Source: Spirodela intermedia | Taxonomy: Eukaryota > Streptophyta > Magnoliopsida > Alismatales > Araceae | NCBI GenBank assembly: GCA_902729315.2 | Contig: LR746272.1 | Location: 11,154,327-11,218,326, forward strand | Length of the DNA: 64,000 nucleotides | Direction: 5' to 3' | Shown here: positions 22,701-34,842 of the stretch, piece after piece | How the letters are laid out: the number at the start of each line of letters is the position of its first letter | Numbering within the stretch: position 1 is the stretch's first letter | Made by a program: the position numbers and the translations under genes | Notes under the pieces: model-generated | What the model was told of the DNA's origin: nothing | What the model saw: the letters and a program-made list of their open reading frames with translations, nothing else | Database searches by the model: none

Positions 22701-24130
22701 ATGTGCGCTAATGAATTTCCTTGATCATTGCTCAATGTCTCTTGTTCTTGTTCTATAATTTATAGCACTAATACTTGATATGACATTTTTTCTGAAAAAA
22801 AATATAAATATTATCATGATTCTTGGACTTCAATCTCTGTCTAGAGCCATTGTGAACCTTCTTTACAATATCTCAGCCTCGAGCAACAACTCCCTTGGGT
22901 GACGATGTGGAGGGAGTAGCAATAGTTTGGTTCATTCTATCTTTTAGAGAAGAGAGCCTTATAAACTGCTTGAAGACAGAGTGAGTCACGACTGTGGAAA
23001 ATGATATTGCAAGAAGTCATGTAAGAAGGCGGGAGAGTGTTAGGCTCCTACCAAATATCTGAAATTCTCAGAGGAAAAGTTCCACCAGACGACCTCTTCA
23101 GCCACGTTCCCACACCGCCCATGCGCCACAACTAGATCATGTGGACTAACCGCTCACCACAAATAATGGTCGGAGTTCTACTGAGTATTTATTTGCTACA
23201 ATAGAAGAGAGAAGGGGGCATGGAGGGAGTTGAGATCACCCAAAGAGTCTTGCAAGCTTTCTTTCATTTTCCACCAGCGTTTGTCTAGTGTCTTCACTTC
23301 ATTCTCAATCCTACCTCGTGTCTTGAGTTTGTAGTCTAGCTCTCTCTCTCTCACTCACTCACACACACACACACACACACTGACCCACTATTCAGGTCTT
23401 ATCATCTACTTCCATACCTTCTGAGCCGTTGGTTTCTCCCTCTCTTTAGAGGACTATAGGAGAGTAATCGATGTCATCGAGTACTGTAGCTCTTGGAGAG
23501 AATATTATTTTACCTTGAGCCACTATTTTAGCGTCATATCTCTGTTTTGCTATCTCTTATTGTTAACTCACCTCTTTCCTGTGTACCTATTCCAGCATTC
23601 TTTCCATTATAGTCCATCTCCACCCCGTGTTATCCACTTATCCCTCTCATATCTCCCTCCTCATTATCATCCCTATCTAAAATTATTCGCTGGTATAGAG
23701 GGGTAATAACAAAGAGACATCAAGAGAATTGAGGTCAAATCCTCATATGAATACTTGAGATCCAAGGACTCAAGATCTAAAACAATCTCTTTGAAGATCA
23801 TCACATGATCCTCTAGCGTCGCGCCTTCAGCCATATGAAAGCCAAATAATCTTTGCTTCATGAGTAATTTGCTAGTACATGTCTTTTCCATGCATATATC
23901 TTCCAACTTAACCCATAAGGCAATGGCAGATGCCTCCTTATGTGCATCCTGCAAAATCTAGTTCGACAAAGGGAGGTAGATATGCGAGGGAGCCTTTTGA
24001 TTCTGTCGTAGCCTCTCATCCTCGGTCCAAGACGTAGTCATCTTGTCAAAGCCCAACATGACATCATCGAGATCCGACTAAACCAAAACGTCTCTCATCC
24101 TGACTGGCATCGAAGAAAATCTGGTGTTAC
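19720..24130 (-). mobile_element. Degraded Ty1-copia retrotransposon (Tork-like), internal region
   Basis: On the minus strand the polyprotein order is gag, zinc knuckle/protease, integrase, reverse transcriptase, RNase H. Gag (about 24113-23670) shows LDDVMLGFDKM and KLLMKQRLFGFHMAEGA. Around 22880-22650 are a broken CCHC knuckle and a DPMCTIHICPNHDN protease-like motif. The pre-integrase part (22640-22250) shows NLISLNTLD; integrase near 22150-21980 shows KLDFCEH. RT (21178 to about 20450) shows AKWIAAMNEEMESLKKN, QLDMKTSFFHGEL and SLYGLK. RNase H (about 20320-19880) shows YVDSYFAGDLE and TKYIDVRYYFV. Stops and frameshifts are everywhere, so it is dead. No terminal repeats or primer-binding site could be placed; the limits are those of visible similarity. 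Confidence 0.9.
23358..23380. repeat. (AC)n microsatellite within the copia region
   Basis: About eleven AC dinucleotides after a CT and CTCA run, in a segment (about 23030-23660) where I could not follow gag similarity. Confidence 0.9.
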
Positions 24131-25227
24131 AATCCAAGAGCGGAAGAGAGATTTAGCAAGCCTGAGACTCGAGACCTGGAAAAGCTAGAAACTAATCTAA
24201 AAGCAATTTTTAAAGAAAAATAGTGTATGGCCCACCTCTAACCCTCAAAGGAGACCTTCCAGAGTCTCGTGTTAAGGTGGCGAATGGTTGGGGTTCGTGA
24301 AGCTGTGGTCTTCTACATCTCTATCAGCTCATTAAGAAAGGAATGAAACGCCCCCTATTCTTTAAAGTCTCCGGTGTCAACGTTGCCCAAATTATGCGAG
24401 CGAAGACTCTCTAACTCGTATAAACCAAAATTATTGTCTAAGCCTGGCGATTAAAGTTGTTTTAATTCACTCTACTTGTTGGGTTCAATCGAGATGAACA
24501 CGAGAGATCGGCAGTAGGTTTTCTCCTCTTTTCCTTCTCCTTGACTCCTGCACTCTGCGTTATATATGCACTTCTCCAGATTAGATTCTAATTGAATATC
24601 TTCCTTCCGTTTGCATGGCCTTGGTAGGGGCATCTATGTGTTTACAGAAGAAACCACGGATGGATTACACCTTTCTTATCGCAAATTGGATGATTTAAAC
24701 GTACTGTAATATTTTAACTCTTATGGCATGCATGGGTCAAGGCTTGACGAGTCAGACCATGTAACTCGAAACTTATTAATGTTAAATATGGTTGACCGAT
24801 CTCTATGCTCTCACTGCATCCTTTAATATTATCCATGTGATGTTGTTCTTGAGAATATCCCAAAAGGTCATATTTTTAGAAATTATGGGTTCAAAAGATG
24901 TGGAATTTGATTAACCACATTCAAACCCATCATAGGCTCACGTCAAGGCTTGATGAGTTGCCTGCCCCGCAAGCTTCCATCGGTTATCCTCTTTAAGTTA
25001 TATTAATTGGTCGCCTGAATTTAGGGGAGTAGGACAGCTACCAGTGACAATCCCCCCGGGAACGCTTATGACCATATGATGCCATAATCGGTGTTGATGG
25101 TCTAAGGCTATATGCGCTGTCCACGTCAACTTGCACAAGGCCTGGATTCGGCCTTGGGTGGGTTAGAGAAAAGTTCAAAAAGCACGCCTGGGAGTAGGCC
25201 AAAGAGGCATCGTGTGAACCTCTCAAT

Positions 25228-25258
<31 letters not shown>

Positions 25259-26674
25259 TTTGCCGCTGCATGGTTGATCACAAGATAGTTGTGGCTAGAG
25301 AAATTGTCTTTAATGACCTTTACGGATACCTGGTCAACTTAGATAGAGATCAAGGTGGGCTGGGTCCATCTCTTGTCTCTAATGTTGATTTAATAAGCTA
25401 TAGTTTAATAAGTCGGATCGAACCAAGCCAACACCTTCAAGTTCATCCAACTTGCTGGAATTAGGTATCATGGAGAACACTATTCATAAATAATGGAAAT
25501 ATGATCGACCATTTATATGACACAAAAAAGAAGTCAACCACAATTTGGTTCATTTTATCACGTTAATCATGTGAACCTGGTCACTTGTGGTCATGTCGGC
25601 AAGACAGAGACATGGTCTTTCCCTCGTTAAACCCAGTCTAAAACCCATTTTTGGAAGTATCATATTGGCCTGTGTCAGGTGGAACTTCAGGGAGTTTAAA
25701 CTGTATTATTCTGCAATATTCCTTAATACCAAGGCAGGAGCTTCCACGATCGATATCTGCTCAATGGACCCTAGAAATTGAGAACACGTTACGTGTGCTG
25801 TTCCCCAAGAACAATACAATAGAGACGGGGTAAACGGGACTCAGAAGAGTGGGGGACCAAGATAACGATGACGGAGAAGCGTTGACCAGTCAAATTCGAC
25901 GAGTTAGGCCTCTTCCTGTACGACAATAAACACGGACCGAGAAGGACGATCCAGGAGCTCCGCACACCGAACCTGAGAGAGTCGGGTCGGAGAGCCCACT
26001 AACGGCTCATGCGGCCCCATTGACCGCGTGTGGCGGGGGGGCGACCGGAAGCTTCGCCGAGTTCGAGCCATGTCGCGGAATCGGAGTCGACCCTGCCGAT
26101 CCGGATCGGGGTGCTCTTCGCAGTCTAGCCGGAACAGCTTCGGCATCGGTAAGGCGGTGAATTTGACCGTGGACTTTGACCGGCTGGCTACTATGGTCTA
26201 CGTTCAACATTTACCCCCCCTCGGGGAGACTTTGAGAGAGAGAGGAGAGAGAGAGAGAGTGCGATTTTTTCCAAGGGTTGGCAACAGGTTCATGACATTT
26301 ATACCAACGGTTGGGCGAATCTGGACCGCCCATTTACATGCACGGAGGGTGATAGGGCTACGCCACGTGAGCGGAGTGGGCAGTTGGTATATTTTTCTGA
26401 CACGTGGACGATAGCGACGGGCTGAAATGGAATATATCTTGGTCTTTTCCGATCGACTTAACAAGGCAGGAAATTTCGAGTGGGGGGAAGCGGTCGCGTT
26501 TTCCATTTTTTAATTGCCACAAAGTCGCTTGAAATTCTCGGGCTGACGACGGTTGGGAACCAATTCCCACCTTCCTTCTGCCGCCCGCCTTCCCTCCGTC
26601 GCCGGCGAGAGAACTGCGGCGAAGGGGGGCCGGAGAAGAAAGGGGAGAGGTTGCCGGGGGCGACGTAGGAGGAG
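24131..26674. other. Intergenic; promoter side of the hydrolase gene
   Basis: No gene supported. It contains a short GA tract at about 25229-25252 and becomes GC-rich from about 25900 toward the hydrolase start. Several frames open in the GC-rich part but show no similarity I recognise. Confidence 0.55.
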
Positions 26675-29600
26675 ATGGTGGCTCGGGGCGTCATCACGGT
26701 GCCGGCAGCGGGGGAAATGATGACCTCCGGTGCCAGCGGCCGCATCATCCCGGTCTGTAGGGATGTTGGCCGTTCGGTGCTCTCACGACAGTTCCTCCTG
26801 CGCGTTTATCTCTTCCTCCACTCCTTGTTCCTGTGGTTCCTTCTTCTACGTCAGCTCACGCACAGGCCGATCTCCGCGAAAGTCTCCGTCTCGTCCCCTG
26901 CTTCGTCCCCCAGGAGGCGAGGGGGGTTTAGGAAGGGAAGGAGAGATGAGGAGGAGGACACCGTGAGGAGGAGAGCCTTGGCGGAGGGCCTATCGATGGT
27001 GCATCCGTCGGATGGCGTGATCAGTTCTTGCGTGTGGGAGACGTCGGTGCATGTCGGGCCGAGTAAGAGCACCCTCTTCTGCCGATCCTGGCGCCCGGCA
27101 GTTGGAGACATGAAGTGAGGACATGATTTTCATTTTCGCTTCTCCATCATGCTGTGATTCGTCTTTATTCCGTAAAATATGTTAGGGGGCATAATTCCTT
27201 CCCCTGTATTCCCGATTATTTTGGTAATTCCATCTGTGATCTACCTCAAAGTTTCAGTTTTAAGTTTTTCTTCCCACTTTACCTTTAAATCCGCTGTAAT
27301 GCGCATATTCGCCCTTCGGTTGCAGATGAGTTATTTTTGCGGAATAAACCAGGATGAATATTGATTTGGCCATCCAGTCTGCAGATAATTTCATAATGAA
27401 AATAATCCCGGAAAGCAGACTTTTTTAATGTTCCGTATGCTTTCGTAGGTGTTTGCATTAAAAAATAGTTTCACAGAGAGAAGAGGTTTATGAAATGAGG
27501 CCCAAAGCTGCCGCAAGTGCGCATGTCTTTTCTTGTCACATGTTTCATTGAGGTTTCCTCATTTTTATCTCAATAATTGTCCCACATAGTTATTTCAGTC
27601 TCTACACGTTGATAATTTCCTTTATGGCTCATGGATGTTGCTGAACCAATTTGATTCCTAAGGCTTTAAAAGAGTGTATGCTGATGCTGATATCTAAATA
27701 AGATTATTCCGTATATTATGTGTTTCGTCTATAGGCTTCCCCATGTTCATTGTTAGATTTTCTGTCGAATTCTGGGCTTCATGTTGAACCTTGTTAAAAA
27801 CCACGTTGCTAATGTAAAATATGCCTTACTGTCTCCCACTCTGATCTGGACAGAGTTGTGGATGGAACATTCGGCGTGTAGCTCTATAAAACTGTTAGAA
27901 ATTGTTAACATAATATTTCGTCACATTCTGGAATGAAACTCATGTTGTCAAGGTTTTAATTGATATTAGTTTTTTGTTATCATTATAAAATTTTAATAAT
28001 ATGGTTCCTTTTCCTTTGCAGGGGCATTATGATCATTATTCATGGGCTAAATGAGCACAGGTAAATTTACGGATATAAGTTAGCATGGCAATGGGTTTTT
28101 CAAATCCGAATAAGAATAGTTGTTCATATGCTTTTTGTGCATAAGAATGATTCTTACTGTTTTCATTGCCTGTCTCAGTGGAAGATACGCTCCGTTTGCA
28201 ATGCAGCTGACTGCGCAAAGCTTTGGGGTTTATGCAATGGACTGGATTGGTATGCATTCTTTCTATTATATTTTTATTTTCTTGTTTCCCAAACAAGTCT
28301 CCCGCCAGTACTTGCACTTCCTTCTTCAAGGACTTTCTGCCTACATCGACCTTTGACAGGTCACGGCGGAAGTGATGGACTTCATGGATACGTACCTTCC
28401 CTTGATCATGTTGTTGCCGACACTGTAAGTTCTTCTGGAAATAGTTTTTAGCTATTTGACTGTATAATCTCTACCATATTAATCTGCCACACCTTGTATA
28501 ATTTCTTATCTTCGATAAACAAGATAACCCATCTATTCTTAACCCACAAGTAATACAACGGGAAGTATTTAGATAAGATCTGGTTTACGCGTCCTTACAT
28601 TTTTGTTGTTTTCGTCTCTGACCAGGGATCATTCTTGGAGAAGATCAAATTAGAAAATCCGGGCATACCATGCTTCCTTTATGGCCACTCCACTGGGGGA
28701 GCCGTCGTTTTGAAGGTAACCTTCTATTTACGGATCATCTTCTGTCACCTTGTCTTTCTTTCCCCTTACGTCATTTTATATTGTAATTGCAGGCCTCTTC
28801 ACACCCACATATTGAGAGCATGCTGGAAGGAATTATTCTCACAGCTCCTGCGCTACGTGTGAAGCCGGCTCATCCAATAGTTGCGGTAATTTATTTTCAA
28901 TCTTTCATTGTTTATTGCATGAAATCAGAGGACTTGTTGCGCTAGTGATACCTGCCCACTTTATTAAACCTAGATTCCCGCCTGGCAACGTAAGCAGCTG
29001 ATTCATTTTTACAGCTTAGACCGCATCTATATAAGTATTAGAGAGTTGCAACCCCACGAGGATACTGATTAGAAAATTCTTGTCCCTAATTAATGAACGG
29101 CGTTCCTCGGATTGAAGTCCTGCTCCCACTTGCATGTAGCCTCATTAAAGGTTTTTACTCTTGTCAAAATTGCATTTTTTTCATTCAACTTCATCGAGCT
29201 ATTTCCATTCCTCTTAGATTAGAACTCAGTTTCCTTGACTCTGAGTTCGATAATCTGGCCACTGGACTCTGCCTCTATTTCATAAGACCCCTGCAGACCT
29301 AGAAAGACCAGGATTTGTGAGAAAAAAAATATAAATATCATGTTTAATTATATATAATGCCTTATTCTCTACCGAAATTAATCTAAATCCTGAGCACGAA
29401 ACAAGAATAACTGCGGTTTTCCCCGCAACTCCGTCTGGATTCTGCAGTTGTGTGCTCAAATTCACGGTCTCAAATGGCATCCATGCAGGTCATTGCTCCG
29501 GTTCTCTCTGTTTTTCTTCCCAAGTTCCAGTTCAAGGGGGCCAACAAGAAGGGAATCCCGGTCTCCCGGGACCCCGCTGCCATGCTCGCAAAGTACTCCG

Positions 29601-29911
29601 ACCCCCTCGTCTACACTGGCCCATTAAGGGTCCGCACAGGATACGAGATCCTCCGCATCTCCACCCACTTGATGCAGAACCTGAAATCGGTCACCATCCC
29701 CTTTCTTGTTCTCCACGGCACCGCCGACGGTGTGACAGACCCGCTGGCCTCGCAGGACCTGTACAGCGAGGCAGCCTCAGAGCACAAGCACATCCGTCTC
29801 TACGAGGGTTTTCTCCATGACCTGCTCTTCGAGCCCGAGCGAGATATGGTCGGCGCCGATATCATTCAATGGATGGACCAGATGCTGCAGCGGAGGATGG
29901 CCGAGGAGTGA
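26675..29911 (+). CDS. Monoacylglycerol lipase / caffeoylshikimate esterase-type hydrolase
   Basis: Alpha/beta hydrolase of the plant MAGL family. Members cleave monoacylglycerols or lysophospholipids; one, CSE, cleaves caffeoyl shikimate in lignin synthesis. Substrate cannot be decided here. Seven exons join in frame to 406 aa: 26675-27114, 28022-28060, 28179-28249, 28360-28424, 28626-28715, 28793-28885 and 29489-29911. Motifs are HGLNEHSGRYAPF, DWIGHGGSDGLHGYVPS, the nucleophile elbow GHSTGG (Ser about 227), HGTAD (acid about 346) and GFLHDLL (His about 376), so the catalytic triad is intact. The first ~130 residues form an extension with a hydrophobic stretch (LLRVYLFLHSLFLWFLLL) and an Arg/Glu-rich linker, suggesting a membrane anchor or organelle targeting. 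Another in-frame Met occurs at residue 15. Confidence 0.93.
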
Positions 29912-30434
29912 GGTCCGCCGGGCTGATCACATTGATGCCCTTTGTTATTCACATAGCTTGTAAGCGATTCCAGATGAAAGTTCTCTGGAAATTTCGTATG
30001 ATGTACAGGGTCTCCACCTATCTTGGATTTCATATTTGATTTATTGAAAACAACGGTTGATACAGCTCGAGTTTGTTACCTCCGAGACTGGTGGAGACTG
30101 GTCCTGCTTGCTTCTTCTACTAATCGCTGGCGGCGTTCGCTTCGGCAAGAATGGCCGGGTGCCCCTCTTCGGTCGTACTCAAATTGACCATGGGTCAATG
30201 AAGCTTTCCCTTTCCTCGTTCTCTCTCTAGGGCATTTTCTTCTTCATGGGTCGCTCCGCTCCAAAGTGGAGAGGGAGGGGAGTTGCGGGCAGCGCAATGA
30301 AGAGTGGTGGCAGACGAGGGGGATCGATGATGGCGCAAGTAAATGGCGCCGGTGCCGCTCAGGGAGTGGCCGGGCCCGCCCGGCGGCCTCACCTGTGCTC
30401 TTTCTAGCGGCGGCGCTGCTGCGTGAAGCTAAAA

Positions 30435-30521
30435 CCCTTCCTTTATCTCGCTCGTGTTTCTTGTGGGTCGGAGGCTCTAACCTTGAGATCCACAAGAAAC
30501 AGGAGCGAGATAAAGGAAGGG
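30435..30521. repeat. Near-perfect 32-bp inverted repeat (hairpin)
   Basis: Arm 30435-30466 and arm 30490-30521 pair over 32 bp with a single mismatch, around a 23-base loop (30467-30489). Looser GC-rich complementarity continues outside the arms (about 30406-30434 and 30522-30542). As RNA it would form an 87-nt stem-loop of miRNA-precursor size, but I recognise no known plant miRNA in the arms. A small fold-back element or an inverted duplication is equally possible. Confidence 0.9.
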
Positions 30522-30761
30522 CGGCGGCTGCGGCCGCCGCTACGTCGCCGGACTCACCTGAGCGGGGGATGGTCGGAACCAATTTATGGAGGCTGGCTTT
30601 CCCTGCAAAAAGCTGGCACGCGGCCGGGAACAGCTTTGCGCTTCGTGCCTTTTAAAGAAACTTTTGAGTAAAGGAGTTGAGAGAAGGGAAAGGGAAAACA
30701 TTTATACCTCGCCGTGTTCGAGGTTTAGACAGGTGTCGTCCTTACCAACCCTGACACGAAC

Positions 30762-30763
<2 letters not shown>

Positions 30764-30801
<38 letters not shown>

Positions 30802-30815
30802 CGCTCGCTCGCTCT
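30764..30815. repeat. (CT)n-(CTCG)n microsatellite
   Basis: Long CT run that turns into four CTCG-type units at its right end. Confidence 0.95.
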
Positions 30816-32131
30816 CTAACAATGGAGGATCCCATAACACAAGTGCTAATTCCACTCGTCTGATAAAGGATGAAGCCGTCACTTTCATTCCATGGGAGAG
30901 CCCTCAGCTTTTCCTTCTGATTAGCGCGTGGAGTCGTCTCATCAGTTCGACTCTCTCAAGAAAGCCGTGGGATGTTGCTCCTCAGTAAGAGCCAAGGGCA
31001 CCTGAAGTAGTGGAACCCAGAAGCCACGGATTCCGGCTCCTGCGTCTGATGCCACTGATGGTGAAGAAGATTGGCCACTGATTAGCTCCGGCTCTCAATT
31101 AACTTATGCAAAACCCTGGCTCATTTATATTGGAGAACGACCATTAAAGAGGGGTCGCTCTCTGATTTACGTCCTCCCCCCCCCCCCCAGAGTCACCCTA
31201 CGGCCTCTCTCCATTTTTGCGGCGTTTTTACGCAGAGGCTTGTCCGTCTTTAATTGTAGAAGAGGAGAAACAGACGTCGCCGCGTCGGTTGAAGTCTCTG
31301 TGAAGGAGATTGTGGAGGTGGGCTGTTCACCAGCTGCTGGGAGTTAGACGATCGTGTTCATCTATCTAATCTAGGAGAGAGCGGGCCGAGCGGTGAGTCT
31401 GCGGATTCCCCGCCAACAGCGTATTGCTGACTGTCTGAGACGGACATGTAACGCCTCAGGTCCCAGCATTAATGTGGGGCCTGCGCTGCACCCATCTCCC
31501 AGCCACACGGCGGCGTAGTAGGTGCTCCCATTCACTGTTCCCCCCTCTTTCCACCACAGGGCCATTCGTCTCTCTCTCTCATTCTGACCGAAGTTGCAAC
31601 CACTATCGACGACCTGGCCAAGCTGAAAAGGCCGTAAGGGATGAGGTCTCCTGCCGTCCCAAAGGGGTTACGAGTGCATGGAATGATAGCCGGACTCCAC
31701 CATTCAAGTGGACGTGGTCGAGGGGACCCGCGAATGATCACTAAAGATCACGTTTGAGGGTCTTCATTTGACCTGTAATCTACCCATATCCAAAGAGTGG
31801 CGAGCGTACCTCCTAATTTAATCTGTTACCGTGGATCTCTCTCTCTCTCTCTCTTGCTCGGATATTCTAATTCCCTACTTACCATGGATTTCTTTCTCCC
31901 TCCCCTCTTCTCTCTCGTATTCTGCAAAATTTTATGATGGAAAGGCAACCCTTTCCGTCATTTCCTCCGAGTTCCTCGCACCGTTAAATACCCCTCCTCT
32001 CACCCCTATTTCTTGCATCTAAACGCGCCTCCACAAGGAAGCCCCTCTCTCTCGGAATCAAACTCCCTCTCTTCCCCCTCCGACAACAAGCAGTCTCCAG
32101 AGAACACCACCCACGGGACAAAACCACAGAC

Positions 32132-32785
32132 ATGGAGGCCGCCGCCCCCGGCATAGCCAAGCGACTCTGGCACATCGTCCGCATCGTCTGCTGCATGCTC
32201 CGCAAGGGGTTCACCAAGAGGAAGCTCATGCTGGAGCTCCAACTCCTCCTCAAGCGCGGCAAGGTCGCCGGGAAGGCCATCGGCGGCCTCATCTACCATT
32301 ACAGCCGCGACCCCCTCCGCCACCATTACAGCGGCGGCAGCATCAGCTACTACGCCGCCTTCTCCTGCCGTTCCATGGAACCCAACTCGTCCTACTTCAC
32401 CCCCCACGAGGTGGAATTCAGCTGCAGCAACACCCCCTCCTACCCATTCCTCAGCAAGCGGAAGCGCAGCCACCGTTACAGCAACGGCCACGACTACGAC
32501 ATCGCTACCATCAGGAAGGCCATGGAGATCGTCAGCTCCCAAGCTCCGGAGTCCCCTGACGTGGCCAACCCATCCCCAGCGCCATTCTGGAGCCTCTGGA
32601 AGAGCCCGACGGTGACTCGGCAGCTGAGGATCACGGACTCTCCCTTCCCCGTGGAGGAGACCGGAGACGCGGACAGCCACGTCGACAGGGAGGCAGAGGA
32701 TTTCATCCGACGCTTCTACGAGCAGCTGAGGACACAGCCTGTGACGCCTATTCTCCAGTCTCGTTATCGTAGCCAGGCTGGCTGA
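32132..32785 (+). CDS. DUF761 protein (Avr9/Cf-9 rapidly elicited protein 146-like)
   Basis: Single-exon gene, 217 aa. Plant-specific family of unknown biochemical function; members have been reported as rapidly induced in Cf-9-mediated responses, hence the name. The N-terminus (IAKRLWHIVRIVCCMLRKG) and the basic LMLELQLLLKRGKVAGKAI segment are conserved in the family, followed by a Ser/Tyr-rich middle and the diagnostic C-terminal DUF761 motif VDREAEDFIRRFYEQLR at about residues 188-204. Length is normal for the subfamily and the ATG is the first in a pyrimidine-rich leader. The GC-rich coding sequence opens a 263-codon frame on the opposite strand, which has no similarity and is a shadow. 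Confidence 0.93.
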   Translation: MEAAAPGIAKRLWHIVRIVCCMLRKGFTKRKLMLELQLLLKRGKVAGKAIGGLIYHYSRDPLRHHYSGGSISYYAAFSCRSMEPNSSYFTPHEVEFSCSNTPSYPFLSKRKRSHRYSNGHDYDIATIRKAMEIVSSQAPESPDVANPSPAPFWSLWKSPTVTRQLRITDSPFPVEETGDADSHVDREAEDFIRRFYEQLRTQPVTPILQSRYRSQAG

Positions 32786-34842
32786 GGCCTCCCACATGCG
32801 GCGGCGGGTATAACATGTCGGGGAGGCTTTAAATGCGCAAGAAAATAAATAAATACGACAGTGAGATGGCGGTCAGTGTAAAGGGATTAGGCTCGCCCAT
32901 AGACGCTCCGGTAGCTCTGATTGTGCTTGTAACAAGAAGGTTTTATACAACAGCAACTGTTTGTGAGTTGTCGAGCTCTTTCTTCGTCTTCCTCTTAGAC
33001 AAGATCACTGTAGAGAGAGAGAGAGAGATAACAATCCTCTGATTAATTTTTTTGGGTATTCGGAACTTCCAAATATCATCAGGCTGAGCCCAGGGTTTCT
33101 AGTGGTGAGGTGGCGGCGGAACCGCACACCGTTTCCTGGTTTCTTTCTTCGTCGCTCCCTCATCTGCTGCTGCTGCTGTTTATTCTCTCTCTCTCTCTCT
33201 CATGGACGGATTCAGCTCAGTCTCTCATCAGCTCCGGGGCCTCTATCGTCTGGCTCGTCCATCGGGTCGCCGTGCTTCGCTTGCCGGGGTCGAGATTCAT
33301 ATCAGAAGAACCAGGGGGATCTACGTTCCTCGAGAGGCCGCGGCCTCGTCTCCACGAACTTCCGAGCCTTAACTAAACCTTCGCCATACCACTAGGAGGA
33401 AAGATCCTCGGATTAGAGGAGATAACTAACTACACAGAGCAGGAACGCGGGGGCCGCGGGATTCTCCCCAGAGAAGACACGGAGGCGCAGAAAGTCGGGC
33501 CCCTTTTCGCGTAATGAACTGCCTTCTTCGTCTCTCCGCTGGCGATGGGGCCTGGACAGAAGGCGCTCCGGCGCCGGGAACCCGAGCCGTGCATGGCGCA
33601 CTCGTACGTACGCTTCTTTACGGAAGCGCCACTAACATTATGAACGTCGGAATCAAAGCTCAAACCATGATTCGTATCTCTTTCTCTCTAGATCTCAGGC
33701 CGTCCCTTCTCTCCCCTCGTCCACCGGAAAGGGGTTATGCGGCTATCATCGCCACGTGAAAAGGATTCAGTGGGGGAGAGCAGCAGGAGGGAGAGCGACA
33801 GTAACAAAGGGGTAGACGGGTAGTTGGGAGGGGGCCTACGGTGGCCCTCTCTGCCTTCTCCCCCTCGTCCGCCATTACCGACCTTCGGGAGCGAAGTAAG
33901 TAAAATCGGCCTCCCCCCTCGCCCGCATGCAGCCTTGCAGAAGCTTGCAGTTAGCTTTATTTCCATCTGCATGATGAGAGAGAGAGATGACGACGGGCCA
34001 ATTAAGACTCTTTTTCGATCGTGAGTCTCCGGATCGTTGACCCGTCGATCCCGTCGGCCGATTCCAATGGCGTATGGAGCGGGGAGGTGGAGCTATCCCG
34101 GGGGGGGGGGCGGACTCCACTCGCCGCGAATGATTGGAGGCGGCGCGACTAGGTAGCGACATAACTAGCATGCCTGCTAGAGAGGTCACCGTGACAAGTC
34201 AAAGCCGTTAACGCTCCACATGCAGCAAGAACTTGGCCATCAAGGAGATCAAGGAGTCCAAGAAATAGACCTGGTCTTCATCTCAGCAACCCTAGCCAAG
34301 GGCTGACGGAGCCCTCTCTAGCCAAGGACAGCGGCCTGGGAAGAGAGAGAGCGAGAGAGAGAGAGAGAGGGCACTACAAAAAAAAAACCTAGAGTGGCTT
34401 TTCTAAATAGAGTAAGAAGAGAAAGAGACCAAGAAGCAACAAGTACTTGGGCATGGACTTTGTAAACCTCATCTCAGTGGGCATATTTCTATGCGGGTCT
34501 TACAAAAACGAAACATTCAACCAACGGTGAACCTTATCCGAGGGTCGATCATCATCCACTCTAATTATAAAACTCTGAGCAATTAGAAACACTCTCAGAA
34601 ATTACAAAAAAACATACGTAATTCATCTCGCGTTACAAATAAGATGGACCACACATTTTTTTGAATCAGAGTTGGGAGCGGTTGCAGAAATCCGTAAAGA
34701 ATCGATATATATATATAGCTTTGCTAAGAGGATAACATTTACACGAGGACTATAAAAGGAAAAGAAAATTCAGAGGGAGGAACCTGTCTGTGACTTCGGG
34801 GCTGGCTCCGGACGGCAAGCATCTCCGGGTAAGCTGGAATTG
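32786..34842. other. Intergenic between DUF761 and the golgin 3' end
   Basis: Short GA/CT tracts (33013-33028, 33186-33202, 34340-34369), a G-run at about 34100 and a CACTA-like word at 34372. No gene recognised. The last ~150 bp before the golgin stop should be its 3' UTR. Confidence 0.5.

Larger units (their letters stand above)
29912..32131. other. Intergenic with hairpin and CT repeats, no gene seen
   Basis: Contains the inverted repeat at 30435-30521, CT tracts at 30764-30815 and 31834-31853, and a C-run near 31179. Frames opening near 30244-30655 are caused by the GC-rich palindromic region and show no family similarity. The last ~200 bp should hold the promoter and leader of the DUF761 gene. 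Confidence 0.55.

Noticed and set aside
23685-23700. tggtatagag as a retrotransposon primer-binding site
   Set aside because: It lies within sequence that still reads as gag on the minus strand and lacks the full tRNA-Met complement.
30435-30521. Calling the hairpin a miRNA gene
   Set aside because: No known miRNA in the arms, and no small-RNA evidence is available; listed as an inverted repeat only.
32006-32797. 263-codon frame opposite the DUF761 gene
   Set aside because: Shadow of a GC-rich coding sequence; Val/Ala/Gly/Glu-rich, no known family, no own promoter signal.
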